From NCBI GenBank assembly GCA_023701285.1, contig JAMPXH010000001.1, positions 1 to 64,000 of the forward strand: a stretch of DNA of 64,000 bases, given 5' to 3'. Below the pieces are notes generated by a model. The model was not told where the DNA came from, made no database searches, and was given only the letters and a program-made list of their open reading frames with translations. This stretch comes from Candidatus Didemnitutus sp. (lineage in GTDB: Bacteria > Verrucomicrobiota > Verrucomicrobiia > Opitutales > Opitutaceae). This document shows positions 34,203 to 42,449 of the stretch, piece by piece; within the stretch, counting starts at the first letter, position 1, and the number at the start of each line of letters is the position of its first letter. The position numbers were made by a program, and so were the translations under genes.

Positions 34203-35491
34203 GCCTGTCCGCCAAGACCGCCGCCGCGTCCCCCTCCGCCCCCGCGCGCCGCGCCTCCCTCGCCGAGCGCGCCGTGCTCTCCTCCTTCGCCGCGATGCCG
34301 CGCGGCCGCCTCCTGCTTGAGCTGCCCGACGGCACCACGCGCCAGTTCGGCGAACCGGACGTCGCGCCGCTGACCGTCGCTCCCGGCGTGAGCAACTGCG
34401 CCACGCTGCGCGTGCGGCGCGAGGCGTTCTTCTCGAAATGTCTCCTCAGCGGCGACATCGGTTTCGCCGAGTCGTTCATCGACGGCGACTGGGAGACACC
34501 CGACCTCACGTCCGTCGTCGGCTGGTTCATCCTCAACCTCGAGCACGCGCCCACGCTTTCCGGCTCGCGTCGCGCGCAGGCCCTCGCGCTGAACCTGCTC
34601 CGCGCCGCCAACCGCCTCGGCCATCTCCTGCGTCCGAACTCCCGCCGCCTCGCGCGCCGCAACATCGCCGAGCACTACGACCTGTCGAACGACTTCTTCT
34701 CCCTCTGGCTCGACGACACGATGATGTATTCCGCGGCCAAGTGGGAGGCCGCGGGCGCCAGCCTGCGCGACGCGCAAATCGCCAAGAACGACGCGCTCTG
34801 CCGCAAGCTGCACCTCTCCCCCGCGGACCACGTGCTCGAAATCGGCACCGGCTGGGGCGGCTGGAGCCTCCACGCCGCGCGCTATTACGGCTGCCGCGTC
34901 ACCACGCTCACCATTTCGCAACAGCAGCACGACCTCGCCGTCCGCCGCATCGCCGCGGCCGGGCTGACCGACCGCGTGACCGTGTTGCTGCAGGATTACC
35001 GCGACGTCACCGGCCAGTTCGACAAGATCGTCTCGATCGAAATGCTCGAAGCCGTCGGCCACGCCTATCAGGCCGACTTCGCCCGGGTCGTGTCGCGCGT
35101 GTTGAAGCCCGACGGCCTGCTCGCGCTCCAGTTCATCACCTGCCCCGACTCGCGCTACGCCGAGTTCCGCCGCGGCGTGGATTTCATCCAGAAGCACATC
35201 TTCCCGGGCTCGCTGCTGCTCTCCGCCAACCGGCTCAACGCCCTGCTCGCACAGGCCGGCGGCTTCGTGCTGCACCAGCACGAGGATATGGGCCGCGACT
35301 ACGCGCGCACGTTGCGCGTCTGGCGCGACGCCTTCCAGGGCAAGCTCGATCACGTGCGCCAGCTCGGTTTCGGCGACCGCTTCATCCGCAAGTGGCACTA
35401 CTACCTCTGCTACTGCGAGGCGGCCTTCGCGATGCGCAACATCTCCGTCGTGCAAACCGTCCACACGCGTCCGAACAATCTCTCCTTCTGA
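34199..35491 (+). CDS. Cfa-like SAM-dependent fatty acyl methyltransferase (atypical active site)
   Basis: A 430-residue enzyme of the cyclopropane-fatty-acyl-phospholipid synthase family: N-terminal lipid-binding part (about 1-150), HYDLSNDFFSLWLDD, then the SAM-binding motif VLEIGTGWGG (about 212-221). By eye against the E. coli enzyme, the Cys that holds bicarbonate is Ala179 (MMYSAAKW) and the His is Gln311, whereas Glu284 and the Tyr of RDYARTL remain. The enzyme may therefore transfer a methyl or methylene group without closing a cyclopropane. ATG overlaps the DUF1365 stop (ATGA). Confidence 0.88.
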   Translation: MSLSAKTAAASPSAPARRASLAERAVLSSFAAMPRGRLLLELPDGTTRQFGEPDVAPLTVAPGVSNCATLRVRREAFFSKCLLSGDIGFAESFIDGDWETPDLTSVVGWFILNLEHAPTLSGSRRAQALALNLLRAANRLGHLLRPNSRRLARRNIAEHYDLSNDFFSLWLDDTMMYSAAKWEAAGASLRDAQIAKNDALCRKLHLSPADHVLEIGTGWGGWSLHAARYYGCRVTTLTISQQQHDLAVRRIAAAGLTDRVTVLLQDYRDVTGQFDKIVSIEMLEAVGHAYQADFARVVSRVLKPDGLLALQFITCPDSRYAEFRRGVDFIQKHIFPGSLLLSANRLNALLAQAGGFVLHQHEDMGRDYARTLRVWRDAFQGKLDHVRQLGFGDRFIRKWHYYLCYCEAAFAMRNISVVQTVHTRPNNLSF

Positions 35492-35538
35492 GGCCGATCG
35501 ACGCATTGCCGCCTCCTCCCGCCTCCTCCACTCACGCC

Positions 35539-35937
35539 ATGCTCTGGTTCCTCCGCCTCCTCTTCATCGGCATCATCGCCGCCATGCTGGGCGCCACGGT
35601 CACCGCGTCGCTGGCGCAACCGCTCGGCGAATTCGCCCGCGGCCCCGTCATCCGCGACCCGTGGGTCATCGCGACGCTGGCCGATGCCTACTTCGCCTTC
35701 CTCACCTTCTACGTGTGGATGGTCTGGAAGGAGCGTCGCCTCGCCGCCGCTGTCCTGTGGTTCCCGGCGGTGATGCTGCTCGGCAACTTCGCGATGTCCG
35801 CCTACATGTTGCGCGAGCTTTTCGCCGTGCAACCGGGTGAACCGCTCCAGCAGGTCTTCACGCGGCGCAACGAAGGCCGCCTCATCCTGCCCGGCGCGTT
35901 GACCACGGTCGCCGTCGGGGTCTATCTGCTCGCGTGA
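35539..35937 (+). CDS. DUF1475-like membrane protein
   Basis: A 132-residue protein with four hydrophobic segments (about 5-27, 45-65, 72-95 and 112-131). LADAYFAFLTFYVWMVWKE and the following LGNFAMSAYMLREL resemble DUF1475 proteins, which are found in such lipid clusters; the function is unknown. It begins 47 bases after the methyltransferase and its stop overlaps the next start (GTGA). Confidence 0.7.
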   Translation: MLWFLRLLFIGIIAAMLGATVTASLAQPLGEFARGPVIRDPWVIATLADAYFAFLTFYVWMVWKERRLAAAVLWFPAVMLLGNFAMSAYMLRELFAVQPGEPLQQVFTRRNEGRLILPGALTTVAVGVYLLA

Positions 35938-36428
35938 ACGACACGCCTTCCCCGCGCCCCGGCTTCTGGCAGCGCCGTGTCGTCGGGCCCGTCGTCGCGC
36001 AGCTCACGCAAGGGGTGACGCCCGACCGTCTCGCACTGACGCTCGGCGCCGGCCTCGCGTGCGGGATGTTTCCGTTCCTCGGTTTCACGACGGGATTGTG
36101 CTTCGTCGTGGCGGCCGCGTGGCGGCTGAACCAGCCGCTCATCCACGTGGTCAACCAGCTCCTCTGGCCCGTGCAACTCGCCGGCATCCCGCTCTACGTC
36201 GCCTTCGGCCAGCAACTCTACGGCGCGCCGCCGCTCCCGGTCGACCCGGCGGAGATCGCCCGTGTGTTTCGCGAGGCCCCGCGGGAATTCTGGACGCGCT
36301 TCGGTCTGATGGGGCTGCATGCGCTGACGGCGTGGCTGCTGACTGTGCCGGTGCTCGTGGGCGCGACTTATTGGGGAACGCGTCCAGTGTTGCGCCGGTT
36401 GGCGTCCAAATGGGTGCGCCGCCCGTAG
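35934..36428 (+). CDS. DUF2062 domain membrane protein
   Basis: A 164-residue membrane protein with GTG start overlapping the previous stop. The DUF2062 core is seen in TPDRLALTLGAGLACGMFPF and RLNQPLIHVVNQLLWPVQL, followed by a C-terminal hydrophobic pair (about 120-150). The family has no proven activity; it is often near glycosyl or lipid transferases. It ends eight bases before the next gene. Confidence 0.85.
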   Translation: MNDTPSPRPGFWQRRVVGPVVAQLTQGVTPDRLALTLGAGLACGMFPFLGFTTGLCFVVAAAWRLNQPLIHVVNQLLWPVQLAGIPLYVAFGQQLYGAPPLPVDPAEIARVFREAPREFWTRFGLMGLHALTAWLLTVPVLVGATYWGTRPVLRRLASKWVRRP

Positions 36429-36436
36429 TCTAGGGC

Positions 36437-37228
36437 GTGTCCGTCCTTTCCCTCGTCCTCGTCGCCCTGGCCGCGCTCTGCGGTCTGTTCGCGCTGCTCT
36501 ACTTCGTCGCGCGGCGGTTGGACAACTACGGCATCGTGGATGTCGCGTGGGCCTACGCCTTCGCGCCGACGGCCGCCTTCTACGCTCTCGCCGGCCAAGG
36601 CTGGGCGCCGCGGCGCGCCTTGCTGGCCGCGCTGGCTGCGACGTGGAGCCTGCGCCTCGGCACGCATCTCCTGCGGCGGGTTGCCTCGCATCACCCCGTC
36701 GAGGATGGCCGCTACGTGCAGTTGCGCCGGGACTGGGCCGGCGTCTTCGCCCCGAAGATGTTTGGCTTCTTTCAACTGCAGGCCGTCTCCGTCGTGCTGC
36801 TCGCGCTGCCTTTCGCGTTGCCCGTGAACGACGCCACGCCGGCCTTTTCCGGCTTCGAACTCGCCGGCGCCGCGCTCTGGCTCGCGGCCCTCGCCGGCGA
36901 ATCGCTCGCGGATGCGCAGCTCGCCGCCTTCAAGCGCGATCCGGCCAACCGCGACCGCGTCTGCGCCGTCGGTCTCTGGCGCTACAGCCGGCACCCGAAT
37001 TATTTCTTCGAGTGGCTCGTCTGGGTCGCCTTCGCGCTGTGCGCCCTCGCCGCGCCGTGGGGCTGGCTCGGCCTCGTGGCCCCGGCCTCGATTCTTTACC
37101 TGCTCCTTCGCGTGACCGGTATCCCGCTCAACGAGGAGCAATCGCTCCGCTCCAAGGGCGACGCCTACCGCCGCTATCAACAGACCACGAGCGCCTTCGT
37201 GCCGTGGTTTCCCAAGAATCTGCCATGA
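36437..37228 (+). CDS. DUF1295 / steroid 5-alpha-reductase-like membrane protein
   Basis: A 263-residue membrane protein with about seven hydrophobic segments. The C-terminal region GLWRYSRHPNYFFEWLVW is the characteristic motif of the DUF1295 and isoprenylcysteine-methyltransferase/5-alpha-reductase superfamily, which reduces or methylates lipids in the membrane. A reductase acting on a modified acyl chain would fit the operon but is inference. Start GTG at 36437; its stop overlaps the next ATG by four bases. Confidence 0.87.
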   Translation: MSVLSLVLVALAALCGLFALLYFVARRLDNYGIVDVAWAYAFAPTAAFYALAGQGWAPRRALLAALAATWSLRLGTHLLRRVASHHPVEDGRYVQLRRDWAGVFAPKMFGFFQLQAVSVVLLALPFALPVNDATPAFSGFELAGAALWLAALAGESLADAQLAAFKRDPANRDRVCAVGLWRYSRHPNYFFEWLVWVAFALCALAAPWGWLGLVAPASILYLLLRVTGIPLNEEQSLRSKGDAYRRYQQTTSAFVPWFPKNLP

Positions 37229-38271
37229 TCGACTCCCTCCTTTCCCGCGACCTGCTCCCCGATTGGCTGATCCGCGTCGGCATCCGCCGCCTGCTGCGGC
37301 AGCGCCTGCGCGAGATCGCCCACCCGTCGCCCTCCGTGCAAGTCATGCGCTTCGCGCAGGAGCTGCGCAACCAGCCGATCGCGATCAACACCGGCGACTC
37401 GAAGGAGCAGCACTACGAGGTGCCGACCACGTTCTACCAATTTTGCCTCGGGCCGCGCCTGAAATACTCCTCGGGTTACTACGAGCAAGGCACGGAGCCG
37501 CTCGCCGCGGCCGAGGAGCGGATGCTCGCGCTCACGGGCGAGCGCGCCCGGTTGAGCGACGGCCTCGCGATCCTCGAACTCGGCTGCGGCTGGGGCTCGC
37601 TGACGCTGTGGATGGCCGAACGCTACCCGCACGCCCGCATCACCGGCGTCTCGCACTCGCGCACCCAGCGCGCGCACATCCTCGCCGAGGCGGCGCGCCG
37701 CGGGCTGGACAACGTCGAGATCATCACCTGCGACATGAACGACTTCGACATCGACGCCGGTCGCTTCGACCGCGTCGTGTCGGTGGAGATGTTCGAGCAC
37801 ATGAAGAACTGGCCGCGCCTGATGGCGAACATCGCGCGCTGGCTGAAGCCCGGCGGGCTGTTCTTCGCCCACGTCTTCGTCCACGCACGTTTCGCCTACC
37901 ACTTCGTGGCCCGCGATGAGACGGATTGGATGAGCCGCTATTTCTTCACCGGCGGCATGATGCCGGCGCACGACCTGTTCCCGCAGTTCCAGGAGGACCT
38001 TTCCCTCGTCGAAGCGTGGAAGGTGAACGGCCGCCACTACGCCCAGACTGCCGAGCACTGGCTGCAAAACATGGATGCGCACCGCGCGGAGATCCTGCCG
38101 CTGTTCGCGCAGACCTACGGCGCCGACCAAGCCCTGAAATGGTGGTGCTACTGGCGCGTCTTCTACCTCGCCTGCGCCGAGCTGTGGAAATTCCGCGGCG
38201 GCGAGGAGTGGCACGTCAGCCACTACCTGTTCCGCAAACCGGCCTTCCGCTCGCCGGACGCGCTGCCCTGA
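37225..38271 (+). CDS. Second Cfa-family SAM-dependent methyltransferase
   Basis: A 348-residue methyltransferase related to the Cfa and coclaurine N-methyltransferase branch. Motif I is ILELGCGWGSL (about 112-122), with VSVEMFEHMKNW and LFFAHVFVH following and the late NGRHYAQTAEHW. The Cys of the Cfa YSC motif is Ser (LKYSSGYY). It lacks the long N-terminal domain of classical Cfa, so its substrate may differ from that of the first methyltransferase. It ends the lipid operon; ATG overlaps the DUF1295 stop. Confidence 0.88.
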   Translation: MIDSLLSRDLLPDWLIRVGIRRLLRQRLREIAHPSPSVQVMRFAQELRNQPIAINTGDSKEQHYEVPTTFYQFCLGPRLKYSSGYYEQGTEPLAAAEERMLALTGERARLSDGLAILELGCGWGSLTLWMAERYPHARITGVSHSRTQRAHILAEAARRGLDNVEIITCDMNDFDIDAGRFDRVVSVEMFEHMKNWPRLMANIARWLKPGGLFFAHVFVHARFAYHFVARDETDWMSRYFFTGGMMPAHDLFPQFQEDLSLVEAWKVNGRHYAQTAEHWLQNMDAHRAEILPLFAQTYGADQALKWWCYWRVFYLACAELWKFRGGEEWHVSHYLFRKPAFRSPDALP

Positions 38272-38304
38272 GCCTGCGTCCGGCGCGGCGCCGGAATCGG
38301 CCGC

Positions 38305-38733
38305 TCAATAGTTCGGCCACAGCCCCGGCGTCACCAACTCAAGCGCGTTGCCCTCGGAATCGCGGAAATAGACGCTGCGCGAGCCGCGTTCCCATATGAC
38401 TTCGCTCTCGATCGCCACGCCGGCCGCGCGCAGGCGCTCCACCCACGGGCCGTAGGCGTCGTGCGTGATCGCGAGGCCGAGGTGATGCGGCCCCCGGCCG
38501 TCGTGCGCCGGAATCACTCCGCCGCCGGGGAGCGCAAGCGGCTCCAGCGTGGCGCCGCGCTGGAAGATCAGCAGCGCCTGCCGGCCGCCGGCGTTGAAGG
38601 CCTGGAAGCGCCGGCCGTCGCCGCCCATCGGCCGCAACCCCAGCACCTCGCGGTAGAACGCGACTGCCCGCGGCAGGTCGTCCGCGTAGAGGATGGTTTC
38701 GACGATGCCTTCGATCACGGGGCCGGTGGACAT
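38305..38733 (-). CDS. VOC family protein (glyoxalase-like)
   Basis: A 142-residue VOC protein. The first half reads VETILYADDLPRAVAFYREV (about residues 10-29) and the second has GPHHLGLAI (His ligand) and EGNALELVTPG (Glu ligand). One His ligand of the first half is replaced by Glu or Thr, so the metal site could be incomplete. Function unspecified; some relatives detoxify fosfomycin or methylglyoxal, but nothing specific supports that here. It converges with the lipid operon. Confidence 0.87.
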   Translation of the reverse strand: MSTGPVIEGIVETILYADDLPRAVAFYREVLGLRPMGGDGRRFQAFNAGGRQALLIFQRGATLEPLALPGGGVIPAHDGRGPHHLGLAITHDAYGPWVERLRAAGVAIESEVIWERGSRSVYFRDSEGNALELVTPGLWPNY

Positions 38734-38810
38734 GCCCGCAGGTTCGCCCCGCCCCTGCACAATCGCAAGCCGACCCGCACCCGGCGACCGTCCCCGCACG
38801 TAACACCGGC

Positions 38811-39557
38811 ATGAACCGTTTGCTCGCCGTTGTGCTTTTCCTCACCGCGACGATCCTCCACGCGGAGGACGGGCGGCTGGCACAGGCGCTGGACGCGGAG
38901 GCGAGGCTCGATTCGGCTCAAGCCCTGCGCCTTTTCCTCCAGCTGCACGCGGCGCGTCCGGACGACCCGTTCCTCCTGCAAAAGATCGCGCGGCAATACT
39001 CCGATCTTGTGGTGGACCAGTCCGATGCCGCGGAAAAGCAGCGCCATGCCCGCCTCGCCCTCGACTATGCCGAACGCGCCGCCGCGCTCCGGCCCGACGA
39101 CCCGGTGAACCTCCTCTCGGTGGCGATCAGCCGCGGCAAGCTCGCGCTCTACAGCGACACCCGCACGAAGGTGCAATACTCCCGCGACGTGAAGGACTAC
39201 GCCGAACGCGCCCTCGCCCTCGCGCCCGATTACGCTTGGGCGCACCACGTCCTCGGGCGCTGGCACCACGAGGTCGCGGCGCTCGGGATGACCGCGCGCC
39301 TGGTCGTGCGGGTGTTCTACGGCGGCCTGCCGCCAGCCTCGAACGAGGCCGCGGTCTCGCATCTCGAACGCGCCGTCGCGCTCGAGCCGGACGAACTCGC
39401 GCATCACATCGAGCTCGGTTTCGCGCTCGCCGCCACCGGCCGCACCGCCGAGGCCCGCGCCGCCTGGGAACGCGGCCTCGCGCTGCCTTCGCGCGCGAAG
39501 CACGACGAGTCCGCCAAGCACCGGGCCCGCGTGGCGCTGCGAGACACCGCGCCTTGA
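38811..39557 (+). CDS. Exported TPR-repeat protein (RMDN-like)
   Basis: A 248-residue helical repeat protein with a signal peptide ending at LHAED (about residue 20). Several TPR-like helix pairs are visible (LDYAERAAALRPDD, DYAERALALAPDYAWAHHVL, HLERAVALEPDELAHHIELG), and LGRWHHEVAAL is typical of the group resembling eukaryotic regulator-of-microtubule-dynamics proteins. The bacterial function is unknown; a protein-binding scaffold is likely. Confidence 0.82.
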   Translation: MNRLLAVVLFLTATILHAEDGRLAQALDAEARLDSAQALRLFLQLHAARPDDPFLLQKIARQYSDLVVDQSDAAEKQRHARLALDYAERAAALRPDDPVNLLSVAISRGKLALYSDTRTKVQYSRDVKDYAERALALAPDYAWAHHVLGRWHHEVAALGMTARLVVRVFYGGLPPASNEAAVSHLERAVALEPDELAHHIELGFALAATGRTAEARAAWERGLALPSRAKHDESAKHRARVALRDTAP

Positions 39558-39585
39558 TCCACACCGCGCGGCGGCACCGCAGCGC

Positions 39586-40473
39586 TCACACCAGCACGAG
39601 CGCGATGGCCGCGACCATCAGCGCCGCCCCGGAGAAACGATAACGGAGCACCCGCGGCGCGAGGTGTTGCTCCGTGTTGGCGAACCAGTGTCCGATCGCC
39701 CACACGAGCACGACGCTGAGCAAGCCGCGCACGCTGTAGACGATGTTCACCGCCGTCGCGTCGCCCCAGATGCCGAGCGTGAGCACGATCCCGGCGTTGT
39801 TCACCGCCATCAAAAGCGCCCCGGCGCCGATCCAGCGCCAAGCCGGCGCCGGCAACGCGCGCAACGGCGCGCTGAACAGCGGCACGAAGGCGAAGGAGTA
39901 AAGCCCCACCAGCAGGAACATCGGCGGGAAGTAGCTGCCCGTGCCCCACGTCGGCACCCATTTTTGCAGCAACACATCGCCCAACCCGTAGGACGCCGCG
40001 CTCGCTGTCGCCAGCAGCACGGTCCGGCCCACGTGGCCCCGCACGCCGGGCCGCTCGCCCGCGTGCAGCAACGCCACCGCCGCCGCGCTCAGGCCCGCCC
40101 CGATCCACCATTGCAACGGCACATCGCCCACGCGCAGCAACGCGCTGAACAGCGCCACCAGCACGACCTTCGTGCCCATCACCGGTGTGGTCACCGAGAT
40201 GTCCCCACGGCTGATCGCGAGGAAGATGAACACCTGCCCGCCGAGGAACAGCAGCGCCGTCACCGCCGGCTGCCAGTAATCCGCCAGCGGACGCAGCTCA
40301 CCGCCGTGCGTGAACCACCACGGCACGAACACGAGGAACATCATCCAGTTCGCGACGAAACTCGTGCGCCACACCCCGACCCCGTAAACGCCCGCCCGCT
40401 TCACCGTCAGCGCGCCGACGACATAGAAAAACGCACACGCAACCGGGATGAGCAGATGGAGCGGGAAGGACAC
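39586..40473 (-). CDS. EamA/DMT family transporter
   Basis: A 295-residue inner-membrane protein with ten hydrophobic segments forming two EamA repeats (about 5-135 and 150-290). FIFLAISRGDISVTTPVMGTK lies where DMT proteins carry their substrate path. Exporters of amino acids, metabolites or nucleotide sugars belong here; the substrate cannot be read. Repeat copy D begins 113 bases upstream of its start. Confidence 0.85.
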   Translation of the reverse strand: MSFPLHLLIPVACAFFYVVGALTVKRAGVYGVGVWRTSFVANWMMFLVFVPWWFTHGGELRPLADYWQPAVTALLFLGGQVFIFLAISRGDISVTTPVMGTKVVLVALFSALLRVGDVPLQWWIGAGLSAAAVALLHAGERPGVRGHVGRTVLLATASAASYGLGDVLLQKWVPTWGTGSYFPPMFLLVGLYSFAFVPLFSAPLRALPAPAWRWIGAGALLMAVNNAGIVLTLGIWGDATAVNIVYSVRGLLSVVLVWAIGHWFANTEQHLAPRVLRYRFSGAALMVAAIALVLV

Positions 40474-40586
40474 GCGCCCTCAGCAAGCCGGACCGCCGGG
40501 GCCGGCTTCAAACCCAAAGTGACCGGCAGGCTCACGCCTCGCCGTTGCCGCCGCCGCGCAGGCCGGCTCGGCGCATCCGCCCCGCT

Positions 40587-40716
40587 CAGCCGGAATCATG
40601 CAGGAGGTGGGCGCGGTGTCCCTACCGACGCCTGTCGCCGCTGGGACCGCGGCGACCACCCAATGGTCAGGAGCTCATCAGTCGGGAATCGCGTCCAACT
40701 GCATGGGTCCGGCTCA
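40587..40716 (-). repeat. Complete copy D of the ~132-bp dispersed element
   Basis: Same orientation as copy C. It begins TCAGCCGGAATCATGCAG and ends with CTGCATGGGTCCGGCTCA on the plus strand. One hairpin has lost bases (GGCGCGGT against ACCGACGCC), the other carries one change (GTCGCCGCTG / CCGCGGCGAC), so this copy is the most decayed. Its tip TGA is the stop codon of the TlpA-like gene. Confidence 0.85.
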
Positions 40717-41256
40717 GAGCAAGGGCTTCACCAACGCCTCGTAGGCCGCGTGGTCCATGCCGCCGACCTTGCGGTGCCGCACCTTGCCCTCGCGATCGAT
40801 GAGGAAGGTCGTGGGGATCGCCTCGATGCCGCCAAAGGCTTCCACGAGCGCCTCGTCGCCCATCGCGAGCGCGTAATTGATGCCGCGCTTCGCCGCGAAT
40901 TCCTTCACGTGCTCCGCCCCTTTGCGGTCGAGCGACACGCCCACGATCACGAGTCCCTGCGGGCCGTATTGCTTCTGCATCTCGATGTAGCCCGGGATCT
41001 CCGCGATGCACGGGCCGCACCACGTCGCCCAGAAATCGACGACCACAACCTTGCCCTTGAGCGCCGCGGCGGAAACCTCGGCGCCGTCGAGCGTGGTGAG
41101 CCGGAAATCGGGCACCGGTCCGAGCGTCGGGAGCGTGGAGGGCGCCGCGGCGACGGACGCGGCCGTGGGCGCGCCGGCATCGGCGGAAGGCTTGCCGCAA
41201 CCAGCCAGCAACAGGACCGAAGCGGAGAGGACGAGTGAAACGAGGCGGGAGCGCAT
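40714..41256 (-). CDS. TlpA-like thioredoxin-fold lipoprotein
   Basis: A 180-residue thiol-disulfide protein. The lipobox is LLLAGC (Cys about residue 20), followed by a flexible Ala/Pro/Ser linker and a TlpA/ResA domain (about 48-180) with the redox motif WCGPC and cis-Pro in AIPTTFLID. It probably reduces disulfides outside the cytoplasm, for example in cytochrome c maturation. The reading frame ends exactly at the TGA in the tip of repeat copy D, so the element may have set its C-terminus. Confidence 0.9.
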   Translation of the reverse strand: MRSRLVSLVLSASVLLLAGCGKPSADAGAPTAASVAAAPSTLPTLGPVPDFRLTTLDGAEVSAAALKGKVVVVDFWATWCGPCIAEIPGYIEMQKQYGPQGLVIVGVSLDRKGAEHVKEFAAKRGINYALAMGDEALVEAFGGIEAIPTTFLIDREGKVRHRKVGGMDHAAYEALVKPLL

Positions 41257-41393
41257 GCGGACTAGAGGAGCCAGAACGCCGACTTGTTCCAGAGAATTTC
41301 CGGCGCGCCCGGATCTTCCGCGCGCGGAAGAAGCAATCGGCCCCGCGCGCCGGACGCGCCACGTCGCCTCGGCTCCGGCGCGGGCGCGGAAAC

Positions 41394-41421
41394 GAAAAAG
41401 CGCGCCGGCCAGCGACGCGCT
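41394..41421 (-). terminator. Probable terminator after the LysR-type gene
   Basis: On the minus strand AGCGCG / CGCGCT with an 11-base GC-rich loop is followed by TTTTTCGTTT. It lies about 40 bases beyond the LysR-type gene stop. Confidence 0.7.
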
Positions 41422-41462
41422 CGGGTGTTGCGGCGTGGGCGACGCCGCGTGACTGCCGGGGG

Positions 41463-42380
41463 TCAGCCCTGCGGGCCAGTGCCACCGGCGGTGGTCATCG
41501 CGCCTTCCTGGTTCAGCGTCTCGATGAACTTCTTCATCGCGGGCGTGAGCACGCGGCCCTTGCGATGCAGGATCGCGAGCGGGCGGGTGAACTCCTTGCC
41601 CTTGAACGGCACGGCGGCGAGCGTGCCCTGCTTCACTTCCTGCACGACGGTGGCGTGCGGGACGATGGCGATGCCGTGGTCGATCTCGACCGCGCGCTTC
41701 ACCGTCTCGATGTTGTCGAACTCCATCACCGGTGTGATCTCGAGCCGGTTGTCGCGGAAAATCTGGTCGACGGCCTTGCGCGTCGGGATGTCGGGATCGA
41801 AGCCGATGAACTTGTGGCCCGAGAGCGTCTTCAGGTCGACGTCGGTCGACTTGGCCAGCGGGTGGTTCGGGTGCGTGATGAGCACGAGCCGGTCGTTGCG
41901 GAAGGGGATGGTCTCGATCTGGCGCAGCTTCTGCGGGAAGGCGACGAGGCCGAAGTCGACGGAGTTGTGCAGGATGTCCTCGTAGACGAGGTTCGAGCGG
42001 CGGTATTCGATGCGGACGTTGACCGAGGGGTAGTCGTGCAGGAATTTCTTGATGTAGGGCGGCAGCTCGTGGAGGCCGATCGAGTAGATGGTCGAGATGC
42101 GGATGGTGCCGCTGATGACCTTCTTCATCTCCTGCAGCTCGCTCAGGAGCTTCTCGTAAACATGCAGGATCTCCTTCGCCGCGTCATAGATGCGCTGACC
42201 CTCGCGCGTCAGGTTGAACTGCTTCTGCGATCGGTCGATCATGAGCGTCTTGAAATTACGCTCCATCGATCGCGCCTGCTGGCTGACCGCGGACTGGGTG
42301 ATGCCGTTCAGCTTCGCGGCTTTGGAAAAGCTCTTCGTTTCAACGAGGTCGGCGAAGATCTTGAAGTTTTCGATTTGCAT
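41463..42380 (-). CDS. LysR-type transcriptional regulator
   Basis: A 305-residue regulator. The winged helix-turn-helix is at about 1-60 (FADLVETKSFSKAAKLNGIT, AVSQQARSME) and the substrate-binding domain at about 88-295 (GTIRISTIYSIGLHELPPYI). The effector is unknown. It is transcribed away from yggS; the 69-bp gap contains AT-richer ATAACAACCCCTAAT, a possible T-N11-A type site. The ATG at 42380 (MQIENFKIF) fits the family start. It may regulate itself and yggS, inferred from the divergent arrangement. Confidence 0.93.
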   Translation of the reverse strand: MQIENFKIFADLVETKSFSKAAKLNGITQSAVSQQARSMERNFKTLMIDRSQKQFNLTREGQRIYDAAKEILHVYEKLLSELQEMKKVISGTIRISTIYSIGLHELPPYIKKFLHDYPSVNVRIEYRRSNLVYEDILHNSVDFGLVAFPQKLRQIETIPFRNDRLVLITHPNHPLAKSTDVDLKTLSGHKFIGFDPDIPTRKAVDQIFRDNRLEITPVMEFDNIETVKRAVEIDHGIAIVPHATVVQEVKQGTLAAVPFKGKEFTRPLAILHRKGRVLTPAMKKFIETLNQEGAMTTAGGTGPQG

Positions 42381-42449
42381 AGCGGCTCTTTCGCACAACG
42401 CCTATAACAACCCCTAATCCGCAATCCAACCTAAAAGGGGCTCTCATAA

